Made by a program: the position numbers and the translations under genes. Source: Albifimbria verrucaria (lineage: Eukaryota; Ascomycota; Sordariomycetes; Hypocreales; Stachybotryaceae). Taken from it: a stretch of DNA of 64,000 bases. A model generated the notes under the pieces. The model saw nothing but the letters and a program-made list of their open reading frames with translations, searched no databases and was not told the DNA's origin. Numbering within the stretch: position 1 is the first letter of the stretch; each line of letters begins with the position of its first letter. The stretch lies in the NCBI GenBank assembly GCA_020081605.1, contig JAHREC010000009.1, positions 1,860,001 through 1,924,000 of the forward strand. The letters are read 5' to 3'. Shown here piece by piece: positions 1 through 11,310 of the stretch.

Positions 1-3000
1 ATCACAGCGCGCGGAACCGAGTATGCGAACAGGCCGGGAGAGGCGCCGCGGGCTTGAGAAAACCGATGACAGCTCGCAAATTCGAGACTGTGGGGCGCAG
101 AGGAAGAGGGTATCGAGCCTATCTGGGCGGGTAGGGAAGACAGGTGCTCGTTGCGACAGCGATGTAATTGAAACAAGATGAGTCCAGACTTTGGGATTGA
201 GGTTGGGGATGGGCGGAGGTGGGCCGGGACGAGGGAGGGATCAGGTGGAGGACAGCAGTAAAAGCTTGACCAGGAGGGCTTCGGAGGTGAATGGGTTGAG
301 GGACCGTAGCCGGGGCACCACGTCAACCGAAAGGGGGCTTGGGCGGGATTCAACCCAGGAAGAGAAACGCTGTGGGAAGACAGTGGGGGATCCAAGGTGC
401 CTGGCGCCGAATCATTAGATCCATTTGGTTGGCCGCGTCCGGCACGATCGTCCATGCCGACTGTGTGGCGCATCGCGCATCGCACGGTGAGGAGGTACTT
501 GGGCCCGCCGCTCCCACGACACCATCAAGCAGCTGCAGAGAGAGAGGAGATGGCAGAGACGGTGCAGCCTTCAGCCGATGTGCACGCCACTCTGCCATGG
601 ATGGTATGGGCCGAAAGGCACAATAACCCTCACATGGGGTACCTTGGGGTGCGGTATGCCAGCCGGACAAGGATGCCGGGTAGAGAGGTGTGTGTCAGTA
701 CGTTCGGGTTCCATTTCTCGTCAGTTGCATTGTCTTGTCTGTCTTGGTTGTAATGTGCTCGGCGGTCATATGCTCTCTCTTCCCTCCTCGTCTGCCTGCG
801 CGGCATTTCCTTTGCTACGTTTGCACAGTAACTCGCGAAAAAGGCAAGCTGCTGGGAATGTACCTACGTAGCCCTCCATGTCCAGCTGGAGCATCTGCAT
901 AGGATGCAGCATGACAGGGTATCAGGACGAGATCCAATTGGCCTCCACAGGAATGGCGCGCCGATTTGCCTCTCAGGGCCTCTTAGCTCCGTGCGGTGCG
1001 GGCAGCTTTGGTGCTGGTGCGAGGCAGGGCAAAGAAAAGGGTAGCGTAAGTCTCCACGACCTACAGTAATACTGTGCCCTTTTCTCTAGTGTCGCGCGTG
1101 GGATTCAGCCCGCGTGTGTCTCGGTCGAGATGTCTCACGATCGACGGGCCGCCCTGGCATTGGTCTTTACAGGGTATTACGCCCAAGGGCTAAGCAATCG
1201 GTGAGGTTGCGGATCCCATCACCGCCAGATTCGAACGCCGTCTTCTCGCTAAAAGAAAGGCCCGCCGAGGACCCTTTGATGTGACAGGCATCGGTAATTG
1301 GGGTGGATATGGGGAATGGTGGTGGTGGTCCTGGACTGTGCGCCAAACTCACAGCACAACAGAATTTGGCTTCTTACGCAACCAACTTGACCTGTTTTGC
1401 TGGGGAAGTTGGGAAGAGGAATCCAAAAGCAAGCCTGGCGCTAGGGCGGCCACCAATGAGAGGGGCGAGTGTGAAACCATCACAGGCTATCCCGTTTGTC
1501 ACTAACCCGTTGCCTGCTTGTTGATCGAGGCTCTTGTTGCCCTGCGAAGATGAAGAATGTTTCTCAACCTTGACGACGAGCTGGACGGGCGTCTTGGCTT
1601 GGTTTGCGGACGGAACCTGGCGTCCGGGCCAATGGAAGGCCTACTATATGAATAGTCGCATGTCGATCAGTCGATGGGGTTTTTTTTCTTGCTTGGAAAA
1701 AAAACTCGCTATCTGAGGTCCCTGGATCCCAAATCTGGCATGAACCAGTCACCCAGCGACTTGGTTATGGTCTAGCCCAGACAGGCTCCGCTGAGGTGGT
1801 ATTGAATTCACCTGGGTGCTGAGGTTGACCCCTCCGAGCAGTGATTGGACGCCCAACTGCCCAAGTCCCTTCGCCATGGTATCTTGTGATCAGAGAGGCT
1901 TTCGGTCGCCTGATCGAGCAGGGACTCGAGCCCTCGGCCATTGTGTAACGCAGCAAAGTTCGTATATGGGGCGAAAAGGTTCCGATGCCAGTCCCGTGCT
2001 AGCGATGGCATGGGTGTGTTCGTCTTGGCCATGGAAAACGGCACGGGAAGACAGTCGATGCAGGCAAGGTGAAATGTAAGGTTGGTAACAATGAGGTAAG
2101 TGCTCAGGATACCTGCGTTACGGTGCAATGTCAAACCGGCGCACGGTGCAGTTCCCTGCTGCCTTTTAGTTCCTTCTGTACACAGTAAGGCATGGCATGG
2201 GTGAGCCGGCTCGAAAGGGAAAGGCGCCATCTTACATAAGGTACATGTAAGGTCTTGGGTTGAGTGCAGATTGACCCTCTTCCTTGGACACCCCAAGTCA
2301 GCCAAGGACTGATCAACATCCACACGCGCTAGCCATGCACTTGCTTTTTGCCTTTTATTTTCCTTTCAGGGTCGGTCGGTCCCCTTGCCATGGCTGCGCA
2401 TGCGTAGGATCGATCCGCTACCCGACGCACAGAGGCTGATGTCGGGAGAGTCTGAGACCTCCGCGGCTGCGCTTCCGATCGAGAACCTGCGCATTGATAC
2501 ACCTTGGTAGCCACGGTCTGTCTGAGTGAGGTATCGAGGGCAACTATACCCGCCGTTGTACACGTGCTGCCGCTGAGGTTTATACAAACAATAGTTCCAG
2601 TCCCAGTCCCAGCCCCAGCCCCAGCCCGGGCCAGTGTTTACTTGGGTCAAGCGTCTGGCCTGGCTTACGCACCTGTCCTGTGGAATTATGATGTGCGCTG
2701 GTGGCACCCGCCTGGCTGAGTTCAAGTATCTCTCAGCGCCACGGAATGTGTAGCTGTCTTTCCCGCACCACTAGGAAGAAATTAAATTTCCCGGCCTGCA
2801 TCAACAAGCTTGAGATTCCAACCAGTATCACCGTCGCTCGTGTGCTATTGCCGACGTGGTGCATTTACCTTAATGATGTTGCTTTGCTTCCATCAACACG
2901 AGAGAATACGAATATTATCAGACCATCTGTGCAGCTGTGTAAGTTGAGTTGGCGATAGAAAACCCTCACACCCGTTGCATCAGGAACCCAGCCTTTCTCC

Positions 3001-3568
3001 CTTGAGTGTAAAGTGGCCCATGTTCTCCTTAGTTATCTCAAACACCATGCCAACTTGACCCGACACGCCTCGTACCCAACCGGAAGCCGGGAGCCCTTCC
3101 CTCAGACATATGCTAGAAATAGACGTTATGGCATTCAATGTCTGACACTGGGACACAGGGTGGCACCGTTGCAGTACAGGGTAGGCAGCTATTTGGAGCA
3201 CGACATGGATGCATTTGGCACGTCAGGTGATCTAGCTACCTAGGTACCTTACTCTTCTGGAAGACCTTGAGTGCGTGTCATGGGAAGACCTATGAGAGAT
3301 ATGTCCAAAAACAAGAGGGCTTTTTAATATATACTCGTAGAAAACATAAAATAGACATTCGAATTCGGCTATTTACTTTGTACACCCGTCCGTCAATTTT
3401 CTCAGGCATTTCCTGGAGCTCCAGTTAGCTTGGCTCACCGAGGCTCACCGAGGGCGAGTGGGAAATTTTGGCCAAATTCGGTAGGCATTGAGTCACCACC
3501 ATTTTCCGAGCCTCTCACCCCACGTCTGCCCACAGAACCAAGCAACGTCTGCACCAACACCTCGAGCC
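1..3568. other. intergenic region, no gene recognised
   Basis: No open frame here has recognisable similarity or a convincing exon structure. The longest frames are short and overlap on both strands. It contains a short C/A/G-rich tandem at about 2595-2630 (CAGTCC then CAGCCC units) and a GGTACC site near 3242. The last few hundred bases are presumably the promoter and 5' leader of the eIF2B epsilon gene. Confidence 0.6.
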
Positions 3569-5871
3569 ATGTCGCAAAGGGGAAGCAGAGCGCAGGCTCG
3601 GCCAAGGGCAAGAAGGCTGCCAAGCCTGGCGCCGAGAACAAAACCGAGGATGTCCTACAAGCCGTCGTACGTCTGCATGCTTCCCATGGTGGGGTAGTTT
3701 GTGTCTGAAGCTCATGGGTATATCGCAGGTCCTTGCCGACTCGTTCCAGGACAGGTTCCGGCCGTTTAGCCTGGAGAAGCCAAGAGTATGTATCCGGGAG
3801 GCTTGGTGTGCCGAAGCTATACTCACGATACCCTCACGCAGTGCCTCCTCCCGCTCGCCAATACGCCCCTCATCGAATACACGCTCGAGTTCCTGGCCAT
3901 GAACGGTGTCCAGGAAGTGTTCATCTACTGCGGCGCTCATACAGACCAGGTCGAGGACTACATCAACCGTTCGCGATGGTCTACCTCTTCGCGCGCCTCC
4001 CCTTCTCAGTCCTGCAGTTCGTCCGTGTAGCAGACGCCAGATCCGTCGGCGATGTCCTACGTGACCTGGACAAGCGATCACTCGTTGACGGCGACTTTAT
4101 TCTCGTGAATGGCGACCTCGTATCTAATATTATGCTGGACAAGGCTCTCGCGGCGCATCGCAAAGGAGAGAAACAAGCGCAGCAAACATCATGACCCTCG
4201 TGCTGCGAAGCGGAGGACAAGACGAGCACAGAACCAAGACCAACGCGATTACACCTATATTCGTTGTCGACTCCCAGAACCAGCGATGCCTCCAGTACGA
4301 TGAAATGAACCCCATGCAAGACGACCACTATCTCTTGATGGACCCTGCAATTGTGGATGAGCTCTCCACCGAGTTTGAGTTGCGCGCAGACCTGATTGAT
4401 GCGCAAATCGATATCTGCACCCCGGAAGTTCTTGCGCTCTGGTCCGAAAGTTTCGATTACGAACTGCCACGAAGAAACTTTTTGCACGGAGTGCTAAAGA
4501 CTGGGAGCTGAACGGAAAGATGATTTACGCAGAGATTCTTGACGAAGGATACGCTGCTCGAGCAAGCAACCTTCAGATGTACGATGCTATCAGTCGCGAT
4601 GTTCTGTCTAGGTGGACTTTCCCATTCATTCCCGAGAACAACATCGTTCCCAAGCAAACGTACAAGAGACACAATAATGGCGTGGTTATGGAGAGTGGCG
4701 CATCGCACGCCCCAGATGCTAACCTGGCCAACACTATCATCGGCCAAGGTACTACCATTGGTGCGCGCAGCAAAATCACCAACAGTATCATCGGCCGAGA
4801 CTGCAGGATCGGCACCGATGTTGTCATTGAGAACTGCTACATTTGGCAGGACAGCACAGTCCAAGACGGCACCAGGATAAAGCATTCCATTCTGGCAGAT
4901 GTAGTGACCGTTGGAAAGAACTCCTCAATACCGGAAGGATCCCTTCTATCATTCGGAGTGGAGATTAGCGAGAATATTGCGCTTACGAACAGCGTGACCT
5001 TGTCCACGCTCTCCGCCGACAGCAACCCGATCACCAAGGACACCAAACTGCTCGGACCCAACACCAACGCCGCCCCTTCGTCGACCCCGAGGATGAGGAG
5101 CTTGATGACGAGGACCCTGCTCGCCTCCAGAAGCCTCTTATCTACTCGCTCGCCGGCCTCAACCTCTCCACCTCATCCATTTCTACCTTTGCTTCCGACG
5201 CCATTTCCGACGATGAAGATGACACCCACTTCCTGTCCGCGGACGCTGCTGCCGCATCCCGCTCCCGCCTCTCCTCCTTTGCTTCGGATGACTCTGCCGG
5301 CAAGATCTCGTTCCATGCCGATGCCGTCAACGGTCTGCTCGACGCGCTGCGTGCTGACTCGGGCGACTTTGACTCCGCCAAGCTCGAGTTCATGGGCCTG
5401 CGTCTTGCCAACGATGCCTCTGACACCATGATGCGTAAGGCTGTTGCTACGGCATTCGCCCGTCGCGCTGCCGAGCTGCTCGATCCTGAGCACGGCGGTC
5501 TCGAGCCCAGCAAGGCTGCTGAGAAGGCCCTCACCGCGCGCAAGGGCGCGTCCAAGTTCATCGACGAGGTTGGTGTCGGCGGCGACGAGCCCGAGCAGGT
5601 CGAGTTTATCCTCGCTCTGCAGCGCGCTCTCTTGGGCGTCAAGGGCGGCGTTGACCAAGGCCGATTGGGCACTGTGCTGGCCGCAATGCTACAGCAGCTT
5701 TACGCCCTCGACATTCTCGAGGAAGATGGCATTCTCAGTTGGTGGGAGAATGACCGCGCCAAGGACGGCGAGGCCATGGATCTACTCAAGGAGAAGTGCA
5801 GAGTGCTCGTGGAGTGGCTGGAGAACGCGTCCGAAGAGGAGGACGACGATGACGACGAAGACGACGAGTAG
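3569..5871 (+). CDS. GCD6: translation initiation factor eIF2B subunit epsilon (GCD6-like)
   Basis: Catalytic subunit of eIF2B, the cytosolic guanine-nucleotide exchange factor that recycles eIF2-GDP and is the target of eIF2-alpha phosphorylation. The N-terminal nucleotidyltransferase-like domain is seen as CLLPLANTPLIEYTLEF, then FVRVADARSVGDVLRDLD and ESFDYELPR. Hexapeptide left-handed beta-helix repeats follow (IIGQGTTIGARSKITNSIIG), and then the C-terminal W2/eIF5C domain with an acidic tail of D and E, as expected for this subunit. Two introns fit: 3667-3728 and 3786-3841. The start at 3569 gives MS followed, one base out of frame, by AKGKQ-like sequence. About six single-base frame breaks are needed: near 3573, 3999-4002 (CCCC), 4162-4164 (AAA), 4184-4186 (AAA), 4496-4498 (AAA) and 5073-5076 (CCCC). 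Similarity continues across each, so the gene is probably intact in the organism. The estimated product is about 725 residues, normal for the family. Confidence 0.95.
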
Positions 5872-6266
5872 AACGCGTAAGAATAGAAGCAAAAGTAAAA
5901 GAAATACCATTAGACAAAACACACGGCAAAAGCTAGCCTTGGTATCGTAAAACATGAGCCTACAGATAGTGAATGATCCGTCACAATCCTTCCCATAATC
6001 AGCCAGCCTAGACGCCGTACCGCCCTCCTACCGAAACGCTTCAACTGCGTAGCTGTCTCATAACATGGAGCTTTTCTTTTAGCTAAAGTACAAATGATCT
6101 CAGGAGTCAACTTCCTCCTATGATGTCCGAGACGGTGAGCTTCAAGCAGCTCGAAAGACATGAGAAATGCCCGTTCAGCGGGGGTGTTGAATATACGAGC
6201 ATAAGAAAGTATGTACCCATAAGCCGATAGGCTGTCGGTTGCTCAACCTCTTCGGAAATGCTACCT
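5872..6266. other. convergent intergenic spacer
   Basis: About 400 bp between two converging stop codons. It must hold the 3' ends of both transcripts. It is A-rich just after the eIF2B epsilon stop, and I see no gene in it. Confidence 0.6.
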
Positions 6267-8131
6267 CTAGTAGTAATTCTGCAAATCCGCATTATTAGAT
6301 CCCTGACCACCCATGGGCCGACCTTGGGGCTGCTGCTGGTGAGTAGCCCAGGCATATGCCGTCTGGTTTGAGCCAGGGGCCGAGCCTGGCTCGGGTTCAG
6401 GGCAGGGAAGGCGTCGTCGTAGTCGACCTGACCACCTGGACCGCCTTGCTGGTCCTTGGGATCGACATCGTCTAGCGAGCGATAGTTGAAGCCACCGCGT
6501 CCACGGCCACCCCTGGCGTTGCCCCTGGCACCACCTCGAGGTCCACGGTTGGCATTACCACCGCGACCGCGGCCGCCTCCACCCCGGCCCGTATGGTAGC
6601 CTCTTGTTTGTCCATGTGAGTGTTTTGAATGCCTGTCGTCATCACCGGTATGTTTGCGTTTTGAGCTCTTGTTTGCGAATAGACTTTCGTAAGGGTCTTC
6701 TCTAGGGTCGTCTGTCTCAATACGGAGAATAACCTTCTCGCTGACCACTGTTTCGAATATGAACGTCTTATCCACGGGGAGCGGTTTCCAGTTGGTGATT
6801 TTGCCAGCATCGACAGGACGGGCACCCTTCTTTAGAGCCAGCACAACAAGGGGAACGGGGTTGTCAGTATGGTAAGGAGCGCTAGAGGGTACAGGGCGAA
6901 CACGGGCTGCCCAGATGCTATTCTCAAAGCAGGCCGTGGCAGTGACTTCCCACATCATCTTGCTGCCCATACCACCGACTTTCTCCAGTATGCTTGCAGG
7001 GCATGGCCGGGGACAAATTAGGATATTATTGCCGTGGTATTTGAGCTCATTGTCAGGGGTTTTGGGAGGTATTGAAGCAAGCTTCATGAGCTTCTGAGAG
7101 TCTTCGTTGCCAATCATGTAACTAGTAAAGAATACAGTCTTCTTGATCCTGAGTCGCGATTGGCGTTGGTTGTAAGGCTGCTTGAGTATCGCCTCGTTGT
7201 GGTGGTTGATCATGTGTTGGACCTCGGCAACCTCGACCACAGGGTCTAAGGATGTTGACGTGTCGGCCACCTGTACAACCTCAGCCGTCAACGGACCGCG
7301 AGTGGGAGACTCTGTTTGCCTGCGGTTGTATTCGGCAAAGAACTCGCGAAAACCCTTGGTGTGCTTGGGTCGATCCTCGTAAACCCTGATCTCCTCGGCC
7401 TTCTTGTATGTCTCCATGAGGGCATTCAGGAACAATTGCTTGAAGTGCATGGTGCTTTGGAAGCGCTGGTTTGTCGGGCTGACCTGAGGCTTGAGACTGA
7501 CCATATCAAATTCTAGACCTTTGCTGGCGACCATCTTTTTGATCAAGTCGGCAAAGCCTTTTCGGAACGACCGGTGAGGAGGACGCAGAGCGCATCGGGC
7601 TGCTTGATGCTTAAATGGACGAGCTCGACAATCTTCTCATTCCACCATCCTTCCCAGGCGCGTGGTTCCTCCTTCTCCAAACCCTGACCAGTCGAGGCGA
7701 GAATTCGGTTATCGTGCCACCATCCGCCGTTGACGAAGATATCTTGGTTCGACAGGACGCCAATGGTCGGTCCATTCCACAGAGCCGGATTTGGGAGTGG
7801 TGTTTTAAACACTGCAGAGTTGCGTCAGTTTTATTTGTCATCAGGGAGCGGTGCGCTGCGTGTCGTAGAGTCGCGATCGTTCGAGGAAGGAGGATGCACA
7901 TACGTGTGTTGTCGAAGTCGTAGACGTGTAACGCCTTGATCTTATCGGCGGCTAGTAACATATGTCAGCTTCATAAGTTTGCACTTAAGCACGGCTTTGC
8001 ACGGGGCTTGCGCGCGTGCCGGACGACGCACCTGGTAGAGATTTGTTCAGGACAGACCAGCGACCCAAAGCCGTGACGGTGAACTGAGAGGAACTGGCAG
8101 CGCCATGGTAGGCGCTGTATGCCGAAGCCAT
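6267..8131 (-). CDS. HAD-superfamily 'Swiss Army Knife RNA repair-like' protein with RGG tail
   Basis: Three exons: start codon at 8131, introns 7952-8031 and 7812-7903, stop at 6267-6269. The HAD motif I DFDNTLF is formed across intron 2. LTGRSEK supplies the motif II Thr, and YEDRPKH looks like the acidic motif of the same fold. This matches the fungal HAD_SAK family, whose members are predicted phosphohydrolases with a proposed link to RNA repair; the biochemical role is not established. The C-terminal third is glycine/arginine rich (repeated GRGG and RGG between about 6470 and 6600 on the plus strand), a typical RNA-binding low-complexity tail, and it ends in ADLQNYY. Two one-base breaks, near 7557 (GG) and 6393-6395 (GGG on the plus strand), shift the frame. 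Without correcting the second, the tail is misread past the true stop. The gene is divergent from the DUF167 gene. Confidence 0.8.
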
Positions 8132-8675
8132 GGCGCTTGATGGAGATTTGATCCTTCGGAAGCTAGCAGAAATCATACAGGTGGTGGAGGCTGTGGAGGG
8201 AGGTGGACGGCGAGGGCCAAGGACTTGAATGTGAAGTGCAGAAGTGATGATGGCAGAGGAAAGGTTTCTGGCAATTGACGACACTTTTGGCAGCTTGTGC
8301 AGGGATCTCACAGACGCCAAGATCCCCACTGTCAACCGAACTTTAGTGGGGGTTTTTGCAGTCCAGGGGAGAGCGTACCGCACACCAGCTCCCGTGTTCC
8401 TTCTTTGCACTATAACGTTGCAAGTCGACTGCCTATAATCCGTAGCGCCTACCTACCCCGTACCTAGTAGGTACCTAATTATTCGCCTGTCTACAGGTAC
8501 TACTTCAGGTACCTTACCTGCAACTGCCCGCTTAACTTAGTGTCTGTTTTTCCCTTGTGTATATTGATTGCATCTGGAAGTGCCATTGCTTCAACCTGCA
8601 AATCCAGCGCGCATCGCAGTCTATCCCTCGCCCTGTCAAACTCACCTGTTTCCAAAACCACTCGCTATATCTGTC
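8132..8675. promoter_or_regulatory. divergent promoter (HAD/SAK protein and DUF167 protein)
   Basis: A 544-bp spacer between two divergent start codons. Positions about 8450-8520 hold a cluster of related sites: CCTACCTACC, GTACCTAGTAGGTACCTA, CAGGTACTAC and CAGGTACCTTACCTG. The palindromic core GGTACC occurs twice. Similar motifs sit in the other divergent promoters of the window, which suggests a regulatory or core-promoter role; this is inference. Confidence 0.5.
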
Positions 8676-9029
8676 ATGGCGGCTTCGACTGCCGCCGTGC
8701 GATTCATCCGTGGCTCTGGCAAAGCTGCCATCGGATCTTTGCAGCTTCAGTTGCATGTCAAGCCTGGTGCGAGCAAAGCCCGAGAAGGCATCATCGGCAT
8801 CAATGACCACGCCGTTGAACTGTGTGTTGCCGCGCAGGCCAAAGAAGGCGAGGCGAACAAGGCCGTGGTAAAAGTCCTTAGCGACATTCTCGGAATTCCT
8901 AAAACGAAATTGCACCTCGCTCGTGGGGCTAAATCTAGAGATAAGACTATACTCCTAGAAGGCATACAAGGGGATGGCGAGGAGCAGGTGACACGGGTTG
9001 TCGAGCTGCTTGAGAGGGCCATCGCTTGA
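8676..9029 (+). CDS. DUF167 / YggU-family protein (UPF0235)
   Basis: Intronless 117-residue protein with start ATG at 8676. The core reads LHVKPGASKAREGIIG, followed by AVELCVAAQAKEGEANKAV and KVLSDILGIPKTKLHL, the standard DUF167 pattern (V-K-P-x-A/G, A-x-x-x-G-x-A-N, L-x-x-x-L). The family is small and nearly universal, with structures known but no firm molecular function. Eukaryotic members of similar size include the human C15orf40 type. No frame break is needed. The gene shares a short divergent promoter with the HAD/SAK gene on the other strand. Confidence 0.88.
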   Translation: MAASTAAVRFIRGSGKAAIGSLQLQLHVKPGASKAREGIIGINDHAVELCVAAQAKEGEANKAVVKVLSDILGIPKTKLHLARGAKSRDKTILLEGIQGDGEEQVTRVVELLERAIA

Positions 9030-9228
9030 TGCTACGGCTGTCAGCTTCCGGAAATGCCTGCTCTTCGGCTTCACCCGGCCCCTCTATCTAATTGTTTATC
9101 ACGACACGTATGCAGCATCTCGGCAAGTGACTCATTTATGAGCTCGTGCAGGATTCTATAGAAACACCAATTGTCGCTTGACTATCGCAACGCCGAGTAG
9201 AGTCAACCGCTTCTTCATCATAGCAATC

Positions 9229-10000
9229 ATGGCACAGACTACCTTTACCCTCCAGGCACTTCAGCTCGAGGATGTGCCCTAGCGGCCCAAATGGCTTCTG
9301 ATGCCTTCTTGGTGGATCGGCAGACCCAGATGAAGGCACTAGGCTCAGAGCCATTCCTTATGAAGGAATACACCCTGGAAAGCCTCCCGGATTTCTTAAA
9401 GCACCCGCGCTGCATCGTTCTTAAAGCCGTCGATGATGCTTCTGGGGAAATGGCAGGTTACTGCACTTGGGGTTTCGTGGAATCCAGCCTGATGAGATGC
9501 CAGAGGTGGACGGCAGGATTCAGCCAAAGCAACCAACTGAAGTTGTCGCAGCAGAGTCGGCGTCGGATAAAAGCCAAGCCTCCCAGAGCGTGCCAGAGGA
9601 GCAAAACCCTAAGGAAGCCAGTTCAGATAATCCCATAACGAGACTAATCGCGATGCAAGATGCCGATATGCAATCATGGCTCGAGGAGGTGATGCCCGAG
9701 GGTACTCGATGCATGTATGTTGTTGGCCTCTCCATCTCTCCTCAGTATCAGCGCCGGGGCGCTGGATCTGCACTGCTGCAATGGGGCACCGATGTCTGCG
9801 ATCAGTTAGGAATCTTCGCATGGGTTCACTCGTCGGGGCTTGCCTGGAAGATGTACGAGAAAAAGGGATTCCGAACAGTCCGGGAATTGGACTGTGATTT
9901 GGACGAGTATGCTCCAGGCCCTCCTCCAGACGAGGGCCCAGATGCCAAATGGGGACACTATGTTCTCCGATATATGAAGTACGAGCCAAAGAGACTATGA
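9229..10000 (+). CDS. GNAT-family N-acetyltransferase
   Basis: Predicted acetyl-CoA-dependent N-acyltransferase; the substrate is unknown. The acetyl-CoA pyrophosphate-binding motif A is clear in the second half (LSISPQYQRRGAGSALLQW), followed by a motif B region (SSGLAWKMYEKKGF). The N-terminal part (DAFLVDRQTQMKALG, then MAGYCTWGF) fits the fungal GNAT proteins that carry a long Gln/Ser/Ala-rich insert before the core, here about QPTEVVAAESASDKSQASQS. The start at 9229 (MAQTTFTLQALQ) requires one-base corrections at 9277-9279 (CCC) and 9469-9472 (GGGG). Otherwise a stop appears after 17 codons. The corrected length is about 256 residues. No introns are apparent. A later start at the in-frame methionine codon at 9291 would avoid only the first break. 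Confidence 0.82.
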
Positions 10001-11211
10001 GAGAAACAAATGATGCCTATTGCGCTGCAAATCTAGTGAAGCCATGATATTCTATATCGCTCGAATACACTTTCGACCCAGCACTCCATCGTTTTCTTTA
10101 TTCTTCAACTACTGAGGTGACAAGCCAACTTGTTTCAGGCGCCCCAAGCCGAAGCGGTTGAAGGGATGCACAGAGATCATCTATAGAGACCCAGATTCAT
10201 CTGGCAACAATCAACATGCTCGGAAGCATTCGACGAGCATTTCTAGCTTCATCTCTGGCACTGTAAATGCGATTGCTAAAATGTCTCTTACTATTCGACA
10301 AGTCCACACCTTCAGGCTGATTCTAGAAGAATGTGTTGATGAAAGGGAACTCCACTGAGACAGTTGGCTCTCTATTTAATAGCAGGTACCATGTCCAAGT
10401 TCTTCATTGTTGAGATGAGCATACAGGAGCAGCAGCACCCGGTATTGGAGGCCATGATCCACCGAGAGCATTACGTTATAGAATACGGTTCATTAGCCAC
10501 ATAACATATTCTTGTACGCGAAGTGATTTTGGAGTATAACAATTAAAATAGCTATTATATCTTTAGCAGCTGTACCAAAATGAAGATAAACAAGCTCTCT
10601 CCGATGACTAAGAAGCCAAGGAGGCTGACTTGATCAAAGGCATCTTGATTGAGGCTGCGATGAACCTGACAATCGAGAAATGAATTCCTACTAAGGCTTC
10701 TTGGCCAGAGATACGCTGGCACTCACTACGAACAGGTATCAGCATAGCTATCTCATCAATATACAGTTTACCTTTGACACAATATCACGAAAACGATATG
10801 AGATAGGTAGGAAGTGAAACAAGGAACTGCGATTCGGCAATATTTAAGCTTCCGACTTGTATAGTGCGGCCCGAAATGTAAACAAATGATATAGGAGCAT
10901 TAGAATAAAACCGTGTATTTCTTCCAATTACATGAGCACTTGGTTCCGTGTCAATTCTTAAGTTTCTTTCTGAATTAACTCAACTCTACTACACACAGTA
11001 GGATAATTGATTGATACCTTGCCCGGATTAGTACAATATTTCACTGTCACAAATATGATAGAAATTATCAGCACTGTGATGTTCTTGCGAGGAGTTGGGG
11101 CATTTGGCATAACCGTCATTGTACAGCCGAACATTGTGTTTCACGGGTTGCGAATTTTTGTGTGCCGTTTCTGTATAATCAGAATTTGGAGACAGCTCTT
11201 CATCGCAAATA
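10001..11211. other. intergenic region, AT-richer
   Basis: No gene recognised. The stretch is clearly more AT-rich than its flanks between about 10,400 and 11,200, with only short open frames. Confidence 0.55.
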
Positions 11212-11294
11212 GCCCCGTTGGCTAAGTGGTATAGCGTGTCACTAGTACTCCTGTGGCAATGACAAGATCACTGGTTCGATTCCAGTACGGGGCA
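11212..11294 (+). tRNA. tRNA-Thr (AGT) with a small intron
   Basis: The acceptor stem GCCCCGT pairs with ACGGGGC, followed by discriminator A. The D-arm is GCT...AGC, the anticodon stem TGTCA pairs with TGACA, and the T-arm ACTGG-TTCGATT-CCAGT is perfect. The 18-nt anticodon region contains CT-AGT-A followed by an 11-nt insert (CTCCTGTGGCA) before the last loop base, the standard position of nuclear tRNA introns. The anticodon AGT reads threonine codons (A34 is normally deaminated to inosine). It lies in a gene-poor spacer and is transcribed by Pol III. Confidence 0.92.
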
Positions 11295-11305
11295 GCGATT
11301 CTTTC

Positions 11306-11310
11306 TTTTT
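11306..11310 (+). terminator. Pol III terminator of tRNA-Thr
   Basis: A run of five T begins 11 bases after the tRNA end, with a second T5 run at 11313-11317. This is the usual oligo-T stop signal for RNA polymerase III. Confidence 0.6.

Noticed and set aside
350..902. Overlapping open frames of 60-120 codons near the left end
   Set aside because: They occur on several frames of both strands, have no conserved motif and use non-ATG starts in part.
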